Shown: one piece after another, positions 38,558-47,904 of the stretch
Layout: the number at the start of each line of letters is the position of its first letter
How positions within the stretch are numbered: the stretch's first letter is position 1
Assembly: GCA_902623175.1 (NCBI GenBank)
Contig: CACNSR010000010.1
Span: 1 to 64,000 of the forward strand
Direction: 5' to 3'
From: Halieaceae bacterium
Lineage (GTDB): Bacteria; Pseudomonadota; Gammaproteobacteria; Pseudomonadales; Halieaceae
DNA: 64,000 nt
Notes under the pieces: model-generated
Databases searched by the model: none
The model's input: the letters and a program-made list of their open reading frames with translations, nothing else
What the model was told of the DNA's origin: nothing
Position numbers and translations under genes: made by a program

Positions 38558-39322
38558 CTACGCGTACCGCATCATGGTGGTACCGGAGTCATCTAATTCC
38601 TTCATTTCACTGATCATTTTGATCTTGATTTCAAACGACCGAGACATGTCCATGAATCCCACAAGCTGCTCAGCCACATTTATGGACGATCCCTCAAGCG
38701 ACCCAGGCTGCACCTCGGGAACCGAGGGCCCACCCTGAAAGTCGCCTCCCTTACCACGTTGGGCAAGTGGTTCGTAAAGACCATCTGTGCGACGCACCAT
38801 GCGAATTCCTGTCGCATCACGCAGGAAAAGGTTCCCAACAATAGTCGGTGGCGCATCCGGCTGAACAGGATCTGTAGCGGTGACCGTGCCATCGTTAGTG
38901 ATCGCCAGCTCGACGCCAACCGGCACGGTAATTGGCCCTCCACCATCGCCGAGCACAGTGTGACCGTTAGCCGTTGACAGCAAGCCCGACTGATCGACCA
39001 AGAGGTCACCTCTGCGGGTAAAAGCCACCTGCCCATTGGGAGCCTGTGCGCCAAGCAGCGTTCCACCTTTTAAGTAGATGTCTAGTTTGCGTCCCGTAGT
39101 AATTAACGGGCCTTGGTCAATGACCAGCTCATCATTGGATCGATTCATTGGCACGAATCGCGTGTTTAAGCCCGGACCCGCCACTTGCGACGTTTCCGTT
39201 GCAAACTGAATCGACTGCTTGAACCCCACCGTAGAGGCATTCGCCAAGGCATTCGCGTATTTCAGCTTCATATGATCGAGCTGCTTCAGGGACGCCATCG
39301 CGGTAAAAACTAAACGATCCAT
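38558..39322 (-). CDS. flgF: Proximal rod protein
   Basis: MDRLVFTAMASLKQLDHMKLKYANALANASTVGFKQSIQF. Confidence 0.9.
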   Translation of the reverse strand: MDRLVFTAMASLKQLDHMKLKYANALANASTVGFKQSIQFATETSQVAGPGLNTRFVPMNRSNDELVIDQGPLITTGRKLDIYLKGGTLLGAQAPNGQVAFTRRGDLLVDQSGLLSTANGHTVLGDGGGPITVPVGVELAITNDGTVTATDPVQPDAPPTIVGNLFLRDATGIRMVRRTDGLYEPLAQRGKGGDFQGGPSVPEVQPGSLEGSSINVAEQLVGFMDMSRSFEIKIKMISEMKELDDSGTTMMRYA

Positions 39323-39342
39323 TTTTATTCAGTCCTTAAGAA

Positions 39343-42300
39343 TTAACCGCGCATCTGGATGATGGTTTGCGTCAAGGTCGAACTAGTTTCAATCGCTTTC
39401 GCGTTGGCTTGGAAGTTTCGCTGGGCGGTGATCAGTGCCACCAGCTCGGCTGTCAGATCAACGTTAGAGCGTTCCGTAGCGCCAGCACGGATGGTTCCAA
39501 AACCAGCGGCGCCTGGTTCACCAAGCTTCGCATCGCCTGATTGAGATGTGGCAGTAAAACCGCTATTTCCAACCTGCCTCAACCCCTTGGGAGTCGCGAA
39601 GTTCGCGAGAATGATCTTCCCGAGTGACTTCTGAGAGCCGTTTGAGTAACTCGCTACCACCAGTCCGTCCTCTCCAATATTCACACCAACCAGATCGCCT
39701 TCCGGCGCACCGTTTTGTGACTGGTTAAGTACTGCAAAGGGGCTGTTAAACTGAGTGCTGCCCTCATATGCAACGTTAATATCGTTACCGATAATGGTTG
39801 CAGACTCGAGTACCGATACTCCGATTGGTGACACCAACGTACCACTGGTGTCAAAAGTCAGTTCTCCACGATCCAGAAAGATAGGGCTCCAGTTCGGAAT
39901 ATCGTTTTCATCGAAGGTTGCCTTATCCGTTGTTTCTAGGTATTTGCCGTTTCTGTCCTGGTAGACATACAGTGGTGTGGACGCACCCTGAGTATCAGGC
40001 TTCAGCGTAATGTAGGTAGAAGTGGTACCAAACGCTGGGTCGACGTCCTCAAGACCAAAGTCAGCGGAGCCAGCAACCTGAAGAAATGAATCATCCGTTG
40101 CCGTCGATCCTGTAAATCTCAGAGAACTGGTTGTCGCATCAAATTCAACTTTTACACCAGACACCTGATTGCCTAACTTATCCGCCATGAGGTTAATTTT
40201 GGTTTGGAGCTCTTTTACGAAATCGCCGATTGAGTACTGCTGCGGGGTCAACGAAATTTGAGCAGAAATATTGTCCACGATTACAGTGATTGACTGATTG
40301 GCGGCCGTCACCTCGAACGGTTTTGTTGCATCAATACCCATCTGGTTACCAACAACAACGGCTGGGGTGGAACTCTGTCCACGAACCGCCGGTCGGTTTG
40401 CAACCGCGGAAAGTGCCTGTGCAACTTGCCGAGTATTTTCAGATTCAGGTGTGCCAGCGGTGACGTCCAACCCGAAAAGTCTTTTACCGACGGCGTTAGA
40501 TGTCGCGGCATTTCCATTTGTATCCGTAGTCGCAACGTTCCGTATCGCGATACTGGATCCGTCACCTGTAGTGCCGGATGACATAACAAAAGAACCGTCA
40601 ACAAAGGAGACTGTAACCCCGTAACGCTGGTTTCGTGTCTCCTGCATCAAGTCACCAGCCGGCAACATGGACTTGGTCAGTACCACAGCATTATCGCCGT
40701 CAGCAGACACAAGCTGAGCTTGAGTGCTTACTGCCGTTATTGCCGTGGCCCTGGCTTGCCTATCTGAAAATGCTGAGCTTGCGGCAAGGTTGTGGGCGCC
40801 AAACAGCTCACCTGTAATAGCCGTATCTGAAGTCAAGTGAATAGAATCGTCACCCGTCTGCGTTATACGCATCGCTTGACGGGCAAAGTCATACTCAAAC
40901 TTGAGGTCGTCGAAGGTTCTCGTAGTATCAGCGCCACTGATAACGTTCCCTGCGTCGCCGGCACCGACTGGATGATCCGAAGCCCCAACTCCGCCGCCAT
41001 CCATGTCATAGTTTCCAGCGAAATATTTGTTCATGGCGAACGCAAGCTCCTCAGGGGAGATCATGGTGCCGTTGGTTAATACAACGTCCCCAGCCTTTTG
41101 AGCAGCGATCAGAACGTCGGCTATCGGAACCCGCAGCTCACTTTGATTCGCTTCTCCGAGGTCTCGAGTGATATCAAGAGTGACAGCGGGTGATTTGGCT
41201 GCACCGTAGAGTTGCGCATCACTAGTACCGCCACCAGTGGCCGCGGTTAGATAGCCGGAAACGTCAAACTTTTTCCCGTCACCGAAGCGCTCCTGAATAA
41301 CTTTCGTCAACTCTGTCGCTATTTCTTGACCAGACAACTGATTAGTGCCGGCTTTATCAACCAGGTGCTCTAAGCCTATTGATGTAAACGCTGATCCATC
41401 CACGCTTATCTGAAATAGATTGCGTAAATTTGTTCGTGTGAAACTTGACAAATCCAAGCCATTAGATCCGCCAGCCAAAGAGAGTGCAGAAACATCGGTC
41501 GCATCTCCAGCTCTCAGTGTAAGGGCAGCTGGAGTTGACTTGACAGGATCTGACAGCATGTCAAAAGAGAATTTGCGGTAGTACGTACCCTGGGTTACCA
41601 AGAACTCCGAACTATTTGCTGCTGTCTTCTGCAGAAATTCTAATTCGGATTTTGTTTTTATCTCTCCGTACTTGTTAACGAAGAAAACGTCGCCACCGGT
41701 ATCCGACGCCTGAATTAATCCCGGAGTGATGAGTTCCCCATCAATATATACATGGGTCTGCCATTTGTTCAGCGGATCTTCCGAAGTTGCCGCCTGTGTT
41801 TTTACGTAGTAAACGGTTGCGAGATGCTGAGAACCAGAAGCCCCGAATACCGTCAGAGACGTCGTTCTGTGGTAGGTCTCTGGTTTATTTGGGTTGAACT
41901 CAAGAAGGATCGGTTCGACGTTAGACGGCAAGTTAAGGCCCAGCTCCACCTCGGTTGTAGCTCTGAATTCCGAAACTGTTTGGCGCGGAATAGCCAGAGC
42001 GCTCGGGGGTTGGCTGAAGTCTGCCTTATTTGTCGAATCGACTGGCAGTGACAACAATGCCTGCCCGGCCGAATTCACCATCTGATTCTGCTCATTGAGC
42101 ATAAATTGACCGTTGCGTGTAAAGGTCCGGCTGCCATCCGATGATTGCAGGGGGAAGAAACCGTCGCCCGTGATCGCCAAGTCGAGAGAATTAGCAGAGA
42201 ACTGAACGAATCCCTGGCTGAATTCCTGGGCGACCTCCTTGAGTGCGACACCCTGACCAACCACGGCCGCTGCTCGTTGCAATGGCGACGTTGCAAATAT

Positions 42301-42423
42301 GTCACCAAAACTTGCGGTAGACCGTTTAAAGCCGGCAGTAGCCGCGTTAGCGATGTTGTTGGACGTGACTGCCAGCTCGGTAGTGGCTGCGTTTAGTCCT
42401 GTGAGAGAAGTGTAAAACGACAT
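39343..42423 (-). CDS. flgE: Flagellar hook protein, oversized (1026 aa)
   Basis: MSFYTSLTGLNAATTELAVTSNNIANAATAGFKRSTASFGDIF; C-terminal RSNVDLTAELVALITAQRNFQANAKAIETSSTLTQTIIQMRG. Confidence 0.95.
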   Translation of the reverse strand: MSFYTSLTGLNAATTELAVTSNNIANAATAGFKRSTASFGDIFATSPLQRAAAVVGQGVALKEVAQEFSQGFVQFSANSLDLAITGDGFFPLQSSDGSRTFTRNGQFMLNEQNQMVNSAGQALLSLPVDSTNKADFSQPPSALAIPRQTVSEFRATTEVELGLNLPSNVEPILLEFNPNKPETYHRTTSLTVFGASGSQHLATVYYVKTQAATSEDPLNKWQTHVYIDGELITPGLIQASDTGGDVFFVNKYGEIKTKSELEFLQKTAANSSEFLVTQGTYYRKFSFDMLSDPVKSTPAALTLRAGDATDVSALSLAGGSNGLDLSSFTRTNLRNLFQISVDGSAFTSIGLEHLVDKAGTNQLSGQEIATELTKVIQERFGDGKKFDVSGYLTAATGGGTSDAQLYGAAKSPAVTLDITRDLGEANQSELRVPIADVLIAAQKAGDVVLTNGTMISPEELAFAMNKYFAGNYDMDGGGVGASDHPVGAGDAGNVISGADTTRTFDDLKFEYDFARQAMRITQTGDDSIHLTSDTAITGELFGAHNLAASSAFSDRQARATAITAVSTQAQLVSADGDNAVVLTKSMLPAGDLMQETRNQRYGVTVSFVDGSFVMSSGTTGDGSSIAIRNVATTDTNGNAATSNAVGKRLFGLDVTAGTPESENTRQVAQALSAVANRPAVRGQSSTPAVVVGNQMGIDATKPFEVTAANQSITVIVDNISAQISLTPQQYSIGDFVKELQTKINLMADKLGNQVSGVKVEFDATTSSLRFTGSTATDDSFLQVAGSADFGLEDVDPAFGTTSTYITLKPDTQGASTPLYVYQDRNGKYLETTDKATFDENDIPNWSPIFLDRGELTFDTSGTLVSPIGVSVLESATIIGNDINVAYEGSTQFNSPFAVLNQSQNGAPEGDLVGVNIGEDGLVVASYSNGSQKSLGKIILANFATPKGLRQVGNSGFTATSQSGDAKLGEPGAAGFGTIRAGATERSNVDLTAELVALITAQRNFQANAKAIETSSTLTQTIIQMRG

Positions 42424-42441
42424 GTTTCAGCTCCTGCTAGT

Positions 42442-43128
42442 TTATTCTGCGATTGTTTGAATTTCGGCTAAGGACACCGTGTCACCACCCAGGAGTTGAA
42501 GGTCAAGTTGTTGACCTGCTGGGTTCCAAGAGACGCTACTTACAGTCTCTAAAATCGACACGGGGGCTATTTGCATTCGGCCATCTTTGATGGCGCTTGC
42601 AGTAATTTGGTATGTATCAACGGGTAGTTGATTGCCGTCCGAGTCCTGACCGGACCAAGCGAAGCGATGTTCGCCAGGTTCCAGCTCTCCGACGTTCTGC
42701 CTGAACACCAACTCACTGTTTTGGTTATAGACACTCATTGTTAGCATGTCCGCACCATCCTGCACGCTGACAAGCGTTTCAGTAGGTCGGCTACCACCTC
42801 CCTGACCGAATCCACCAGCTACGGCGACGCGCTTTCCGACGAGAGTTGATCCAGTGAGCAATGACTGCTCACGAAGATTCCCTACCAGCCGCTCTAAAGA
42901 CGCCTGCATGCCTTTAATGCCCTCAACTGACGAGAACTGTGCCAGCTGAGCAACAAACGCCTCATTCTCCATCGGATCTAAGGGGTTCTGATTTTTGAGT
43001 TGCGCGGTAAACAACTGCAAAAACGCGTCGCGCCCCAGCATGTCGCCGTCCTCTCCATCCTTATAGATGGCATTGGCTTGCTGAGTCTGGTACTGCTCAG
43101 TGGTCAAGATAGAATCAATGGCTGACAA
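42442..43128 (-). CDS. flgD: Hook scaffolding protein
   Basis: MLGRDAFLQLFTAQLKNQNPLDPMENEAFVAQLAQFSSVEGI. Confidence 0.95.
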   Translation of the reverse strand: MSAIDSILTTEQYQTQQANAIYKDGEDGDMLGRDAFLQLFTAQLKNQNPLDPMENEAFVAQLAQFSSVEGIKGMQASLERLVGNLREQSLLTGSTLVGKRVAVAGGFGQGGGSRPTETLVSVQDGADMLTMSVYNQNSELVFRQNVGELEPGEHRFAWSGQDSDGNQLPVDTYQITASAIKDGRMQIAPVSILETVSSVSWNPAGQQLDLQLLGGDTVSLAEIQTIAE

Positions 43129-43159
43129 GACTTTCTCTCCTAGTGCTCAGTTTCAGAAG

Positions 43160-43585
43160 TCACGACTTCATTACTTCCAGCGTGCGCATCATCATTTGCT
43201 TCGCTGCGTTTATGACTTCGATATTGTTTCGATAGGATCTAGCAGCGGCGGTCATCTCGACCATCTCTGACACCTCGTTGACGTTGCTCTGATAAATGTA
43301 TCCGTTAGCATCCGCGGAGGGGTTGCCTGGATCGTATGACCTGGGGGGAGGGGTAGGGTCGTCCGCTATGTTTACAACCTGCAGGGAGCCAGCGTAGCGA
43401 GTCTGGTCTCCGACAGTCTGATCTTCTAGTAAAGTTCTAAACACGGCTCGCTTGGCCTTATACGCAGCCTCCTCGGTCGCTGCAGTGTTCGCCGCGTTAG
43501 CGAGGTTCGACGCCGTTGTGTTCATGCGTACTAGTTGCGCTGCCAGAGCGCTCCCCGCAATTCCAAAAACTTTATCCATAGACAT
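43160..43585 (-). CDS. flgC: Flagellar rod protein FlgC
   Basis: FGIAGSALAAQLVRMNTTASNLANAANTAATEEAAYKAKRAVF; SNVNEVSEMVEMTAAARSYRNNIEVINAAKQMMMRTLEV. Confidence 0.95.
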   Translation of the reverse strand: MSMDKVFGIAGSALAAQLVRMNTTASNLANAANTAATEEAAYKAKRAVFRTLLEDQTVGDQTRYAGSLQVVNIADDPTPPPRSYDPGNPSADANGYIYQSNVNEVSEMVEMTAAARSYRNNIEVINAAKQMMMRTLEVMKS

Positions 43586-43588
43586 CGC

Positions 43589-43966
43589 TTACTCTCCTTT
43601 CAATGCGCGCTTGTAGCTGGACACGCGGCCCTGAAGAAAATCAAGAGTTGCCTGGTACTCCACAGAGGCTTTACCGAATTTGGCTTGCTCAAGCCCTATC
43701 TCGACAGTGTTGCCATCTACGGCCGTGTTATAAGGGACGGAGAACACCTCTCCGTTGTCCGAGTGGCCAGGTCCATTACGGTGAGACGCGTGTGTTGTGA
43801 GAAGACCGGCCGTCTCTAATCTCCAGCCGAGCACGGTACGAAAATCTATATCTTTGGCTTTGAACCCAGGGGTATCGGCGTTTGCAATATTGGTGGATAG
43901 CACTTCCATTCTGCGCGCCTTGAGCTGCAGAGCCTCACTGTGAATGCCATATAGTTTGTCCAACAT
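43589..43966 (-). CDS. flgB: Flagellar rod protein FlgB
   Basis: RMEVLSTNIANADTPGFKAKDIDF; EIGLEQAKFGKASVEYQATLDFL. Confidence 0.93.
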   Translation of the reverse strand: MLDKLYGIHSEALQLKARRMEVLSTNIANADTPGFKAKDIDFRTVLGWRLETAGLLTTHASHRNGPGHSDNGEVFSVPYNTAVDGNTVEIGLEQAKFGKASVEYQATLDFLQGRVSSYKRALKGE

Positions 43967-44005
43967 GTCTGCTTACCGAGAGTTGTGACTATTCACTTTG
44001 TGACT

Positions 44006-44021
44006 TGCAGAATCTGTGCCA
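44006..44021 (-). promoter_or_regulatory. Putative sigma54 promoter for flgB operon
   Basis: Minus strand TGGCACAGATTCTGCA vs TGGCAC-N5-TTGCA (one mismatch in -12 box); ~40 nt upstream of flgB. Confidence 0.7.
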
Positions 44022-44069
44022 AAAACTTTATGTATCTGTTTTTGCTGATTTTTATGTAATTTTAGTCGT

Positions 44070-45140
44070 GTGAGAGAGGGTTTTCTGATGAAAAGCGGCA
44101 AAAGCATGCCGGTGGTTGAGTCCGAGCTTATTAGTCATACTCGCCCAGTGAACTGGAGTCGCAACATATCAACTAATGCCTCTGCATCTGCCCCGGCAAT
44201 CGAATGGTGCCGATGGTATTGGCGCGACCGAAGCCGCGGGTGGTTAGCATTAGCTGCGCTCGGTAGCTTCCTCATGATCCCTCTCGGATACGCCAGCACA
44301 GATCAGACCATAATTAAGGAAAATGCCACTAGGCAGATACAGGAAGCCGCTGCGCAAGCTTTTCATACCGATCCTGGCAACGTAGAGGTCAGACTGGCCG
44401 ACAAGCGCCTAGTGCTCCCAAATTGTGGCCAACCATTTGACGTACGCTTTCCCTTCAGCGACCGTGCCACCGTGCAGCTTGATTGCGTAAATCCCAAGTG
44501 GCGGGGATTCATTCAAATCCGGCTGAAAGAGGGCGTAACCGCCTTTCGCTACAACCTACCGTTAAATAAGGGGGCAATGCTCAAGCGTAGCCATGTAACT
44601 CGCCATCCGGTGGCGCCCGACGACAGCATTTCCAATCGCATCGTAGTTCTGGAAGACGTACTCGATCTCACCTTGCGAGAGGGGGTACAGGCCGGAGACA
44701 TTTTATTGGAGAGTCATTTCATAGCATCGCCACTCTCTGGCTATAAGGCTCCTGCGGCGAAAGATGTGGGCGCTTGGGTGGCAACGCAAATTATCCCTAG
44801 AGGGAATAGGTTAGATGAAAATACATTCTCCTGGGAAATTATTGAGGGCAGAGCGCCCACGGATCTCATTCATTCCGGGGTAGATTTCGCTATGTTGGAG
44901 GCGCTTCGTGACATTATGCCGGGTGACAAATTGCGGCGATCTGCGGTTAAAATGGCGCCAGCAGTTCATAAAAACGAGGAAGTTCAAGTATTTATCATCC
45001 GTGGCGCACTGAGGGTGACTAATCTGGTACGCATCAGTCGTGACGCCACTATTGGAGAATCGATTGACGTGGTCAATGTTGAATCAGGCAGGCCTCTAAA
45101 GGCCAGAGTGACGGGAATTGGCCAAGTAGAAATTTTATGA
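44070..45140 (+). CDS. flgA: Flagellar P-ring assembly chaperone FlgA
   Basis: C-terminal SAF/FlgA fold: PGDKLRRSAVKMAPAVHKNEEVQVFIIRGALRVTNLVRISRDATIGESIDVVNVESGRPLKARVTGIGQVEI; start could be 44088. Confidence 0.88.
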   Translation: MREGFLMKSGKSMPVVESELISHTRPVNWSRNISTNASASAPAIEWCRWYWRDRSRGWLALAALGSFLMIPLGYASTDQTIIKENATRQIQEAAAQAFHTDPGNVEVRLADKRLVLPNCGQPFDVRFPFSDRATVQLDCVNPKWRGFIQIRLKEGVTAFRYNLPLNKGAMLKRSHVTRHPVAPDDSISNRIVVLEDVLDLTLREGVQAGDILLESHFIASPLSGYKAPAAKDVGAWVATQIIPRGNRLDENTFSWEIIEGRAPTDLIHSGVDFAMLEALRDIMPGDKLRRSAVKMAPAVHKNEEVQVFIIRGALRVTNLVRISRDATIGESIDVVNVESGRPLKARVTGIGQVEIL

Positions 45141-45149
45141 ATCGAATGT

Positions 45150-45176
45150 TAAAGTTCCGGGGTCAGACGCCGATAT
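45150..45176 (+). promoter_or_regulatory. Putative sigma28 (FliA) promoter for flgMN
   Basis: TAAAGTTC-CGGGGTCAGAC-GCCGATAT vs TAAAGTTT-N11-GCCGATAA. Confidence 0.8.
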
Positions 45177-45243
45177 TTTGATTGAAAAAGGACAATTCTG
45201 CTGCCGGGTCGTCTGGGTGGCAGGGTTAATAGGAGGTTGAGCG

Positions 45244-45549
45244 ATGCCCAGCATCACTGAAACTATGCGAAGCACGGTGCCGGAAGCAACCGGTAAAAAA
45301 GACCTGCGCGCAGAAAAAGCCTCGACCCCAACACCAGAATTGCAGAACCCTGAGGCCGATGCTGCATCGGGCGCGCCAGTTGATCAGGTTGAGCTAAGCG
45401 AGTCTGTTGAGCGCGCCATAGATGATGCTAAATTCGATGCTGCAAAAGTAGAAGCGTTACGGCTCGCCATTATGGAAGGCAATTACCCTCTCGACGCAAA
45501 ACGCATCGCAGAGAACATGCTCGATCTGGAGCGAATGATCGGTTCCTGA
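45244..45549 (+). CDS. flgM: Anti-sigma28 factor FlgM
   Basis: VDQVELSESVERAIDDAKFDAAKVEALRLAIMEGNYPLDAKRIAENMLDLERMI. Confidence 0.92.
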   Translation: MPSITETMRSTVPEATGKKDLRAEKASTPTPELQNPEADAASGAPVDQVELSESVERAIDDAKFDAAKVEALRLAIMEGNYPLDAKRIAENMLDLERMIGS

Positions 45550-45573
45550 AGCAGCCCGCGTCTCCCCGCTTAC

Positions 45574-46017
45574 ATGACTCCAACTCAGCAGAATCCTAGC
45601 GCGGATATGCTTCGTGATGGGATGCACAAGGCCAACGCACTTGCCGCTTTATTGCAGGAAGAACTGGCACTTCTAACAGCGGGAGACATAGACAGCTTCG
45701 AGGCGCTTCAGAGCCGGAAAGCCGAGATCCTGGAATCATTGTCAGCTCTAGTGCCCACCCTGTCTGGCGAGGTCCCGATAGAAGAAGGGCCCGATGCCGG
45801 CACGAGCACCGCACTGATAGACGATATCAAGGAGGTTCTTGCGACCTGCCGCGATGTTCACCTAAAGAACGCTATTTTGATTGATCGAAAAATAGAGGCA
45901 ACGCGTTCCGCACTAGAGGTCTTAAGGTCAAGCCGATCGGCGGACACAGGTGAGACTTACGACAAGCTCGGCAGAATCAAACGGGGTTATAGCCGAGACA
46001 GACAGACCGACGTCTAA
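45574..46017 (+). CDS. flgN: FlgN-family export chaperone
   Basis: Small helical protein directly after flgM; ANALAALLQEELALLTAGDIDSFEALQSRKAEILESL. Confidence 0.82.
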   Translation: MTPTQQNPSADMLRDGMHKANALAALLQEELALLTAGDIDSFEALQSRKAEILESLSALVPTLSGEVPIEEGPDAGTSTALIDDIKEVLATCRDVHLKNAILIDRKIEATRSALEVLRSSRSADTGETYDKLGRIKRGYSRDRQTDV

Positions 46018-46044
46018 CTCCCCCCGCAATCTCTGCTGGGCTAA

Positions 46045-46317
46045 CTAGCCCCTTCCGGGCTCATCACCTCTCAGCCAGAAAACCCAAGACAGAACCACTG
46101 CAACAGCGCGATATAGAGACTCAGGCACTTCTTCACCGATGTCTACGCCGCTAAGCAAACGTTGCAGGGTTTCGTCTTCGATAACAGGTAGCCCCAATTC
46201 AAACGCGGCATCAATGATCGACATCGCCTCTTCACCCTCGCCTTTCGCAAGAATGCTAGGTGCCTCTCGCTTTCCGTACTCAAGCGCGATGGCCTTGATT
46301 TCATCGAGTTCTCTCAT
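46045..46317 (-). CDS. FlhB C-terminal-domain-like protein (FlhX-type)
   Basis: KAIALEYGKREAPSILAKGEGEEAMSIIDAAFELGLPVIEDETLQRLLSGVDIGEEVPESLYRAVAVVLSWVFWL resembles the FlhB cytoplasmic domain but lacks the NPTH region and TM domain. Confidence 0.8.
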   Translation of the reverse strand: MRELDEIKAIALEYGKREAPSILAKGEGEEAMSIIDAAFELGLPVIEDETLQRLLSGVDIGEEVPESLYRAVAVVLSWVFWLRGDEPGRG

Positions 46318-47384
46318 ACCGACGAGTCCAACCGGTCGCCCAATCCCGAGACAGGGGATACGCTGAGGGGCTCCCTAAGGGTATCTCGAGCCTGGTTGAA
46401 GACAGCAAAGTGCTCGAGCTGTAGGCCAAAGTCCGCCACCTCTGCAAACAGCTCTGCACGGGAATCTCGCGCACGGGCAAATACGGTCGGGTCCGTTAAC
46501 CAGGCATCAAGGGTCACCCTGTTGGCAGGCGCGTGCTCTACTCGCAACCACACATCAGAGTTCTCAGCGAACTGGGTATAAAAATTAATGATCCACGTTG
46601 GGCTGCCTGGCGGATTGCCCCTGGGCCCTCGCTGCAGATTAAGCTCTACAGGCGCGCCATTTAGCCAGGCCAGAATATCGGCATTGATGACATCGGAGCG
46701 CAATGCTGCAACCAAGCGATCTTGGCGGTTATCAATCTCGGTCAGAAGCCCTCTGGCACGCTCCTTGGTGGCCTGATCTGTGCCAAAGCCCAACAAGCGC
46801 ATGAGTAATGAGGGCAGCGCCGCCTCACGAGCACCGCCCTCGCTCAGAGGCGGCAATTGCAGCACACCACCCCGAACCAAAAGCTCCCTAGCGCGAGCAA
46901 TTTGCGCCTCAATCGACATCGCCGGGCTCAATATCAGCCCTATTCCAGCGAAAGCGGCGGCGAGCGAAGCAGGCATAGCCCGAATTGAATCGGGATTCAT
47001 TAATTGCTGGAGTACAGAAGCTGGCGTACCTGAAAATTGCGTCGTAGCCGGCGTGGCGGTGGCGGTGGTTGGCGGAGTAGGCGTGGCAGCAGCGGCTGGC
47101 ACCGGGCGCAAAACCGTCGCGCCATCAGGCGTCAACTGCACCCTGAAGAAGATACTTTGGCCTGCGTAACGTCTGAAAAAATCGGGGGCCAGCAGCGGTT
47201 GCGCTACACCGGCTAAATTAATGAACAGCTGTCCTCGATCAATCGATACCAGCCCTTTCACAATCTGAAAGTTGGCAAGCCCTAATTCCCGTGGCCCTGG
47301 CTGATCGATGCGCAAGCTCGCCGTGCCCTCCAGAAAAATGGGGGTCGGGCGTACCGTCATATTAAGGAGCTCTGGCCCAAGCAT
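46314..47384 (-). CDS. FliK-like hook-length control family protein
   Basis: Pro/Thr/Ala-rich middle linker (PTPPTTATATPATT), C-terminal PTWIINFYTQFAENSDVWLRVEHAPANRVTLDAWLTDPTVFARARDSRAELFAEVADFGLQLEHFAVF; overlaps the FlhB-like gene. Confidence 0.6.
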   Translation of the reverse strand: MLGPELLNMTVRPTPIFLEGTASLRIDQPGPRELGLANFQIVKGLVSIDRGQLFINLAGVAQPLLAPDFFRRYAGQSIFFRVQLTPDGATVLRPVPAAAATPTPPTTATATPATTQFSGTPASVLQQLMNPDSIRAMPASLAAAFAGIGLILSPAMSIEAQIARARELLVRGGVLQLPPLSEGGAREAALPSLLMRLLGFGTDQATKERARGLLTEIDNRQDRLVAALRSDVINADILAWLNGAPVELNLQRGPRGNPPGSPTWIINFYTQFAENSDVWLRVEHAPANRVTLDAWLTDPTVFARARDSRAELFAEVADFGLQLEHFAVFNQARDTLREPLSVSPVSGLGDRLDSSV

Positions 47385-47416
47385 CGCGCGGTTACTCGAG
47401 GGTTAATCGGTGCTCA

Positions 47417-47890
47417 CTATGGAAAGCGAATCCAGTCCTCATCGCTTGAACGATGTTGTTGGCGATCTTTCTTACCCGGCACGACATAGGCCATAACGTC
47501 TGCCACCGTAGGCATACGTAAGTTGGCGCCTGCCATCATCCAATGGGCATTTCCCCGACGAAACGCCGCCTTATTATTCTTCACAATTACTTTTTTCATG
47601 ACATCATGGTTTACGCCCGTATCGCCCAGATGCACTGCCATGATTTCACTGAGTGTGTCCCCGGGCTGAACTTTGTACACGCCGTTGACGACCGAGCCGG
47701 CCGATGACGAGTACACTGAAGCACTCACTCCAGAAGGCGTTTTTGCTTCAAAGTCGTTCTCGCCGATAAACGCTCGCAGACGAGCGACATCGTTATCTGA
47801 AATAACGGATTGAGCCCACGTAATCTGTGCGACCGTAAGGGTTATCAGAGTAACGCAAGCAGTTAACCATGTGCGAACAATTATTTTCAT
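47417..47890 (-). CDS. Secreted FimV/LysM-like protein
   Basis: Signal peptide; VYKVQPGDTLSEIMAVHLGDTGVNHDVMKKVIVKNNKAAFRRGNAHWMMAGANLRMPT. Confidence 0.7.
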   Translation of the reverse strand: MKIIVRTWLTACVTLITLTVAQITWAQSVISDNDVARLRAFIGENDFEAKTPSGVSASVYSSSAGSVVNGVYKVQPGDTLSEIMAVHLGDTGVNHDVMKKVIVKNNKAAFRRGNAHWMMAGANLRMPTVADVMAYVVPGKKDRQQHRSSDEDWIRFP

Positions 47891-47904
47891 GTTTGCTTTC
47901 CTTT

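Noticed and set aside
46038-46051. GGGCTAACTAGCCC palindrome between convergent flgN and FlhB-like gene
   Set aside because: Short stem, small loop and no T-run; too weak to call a terminator.
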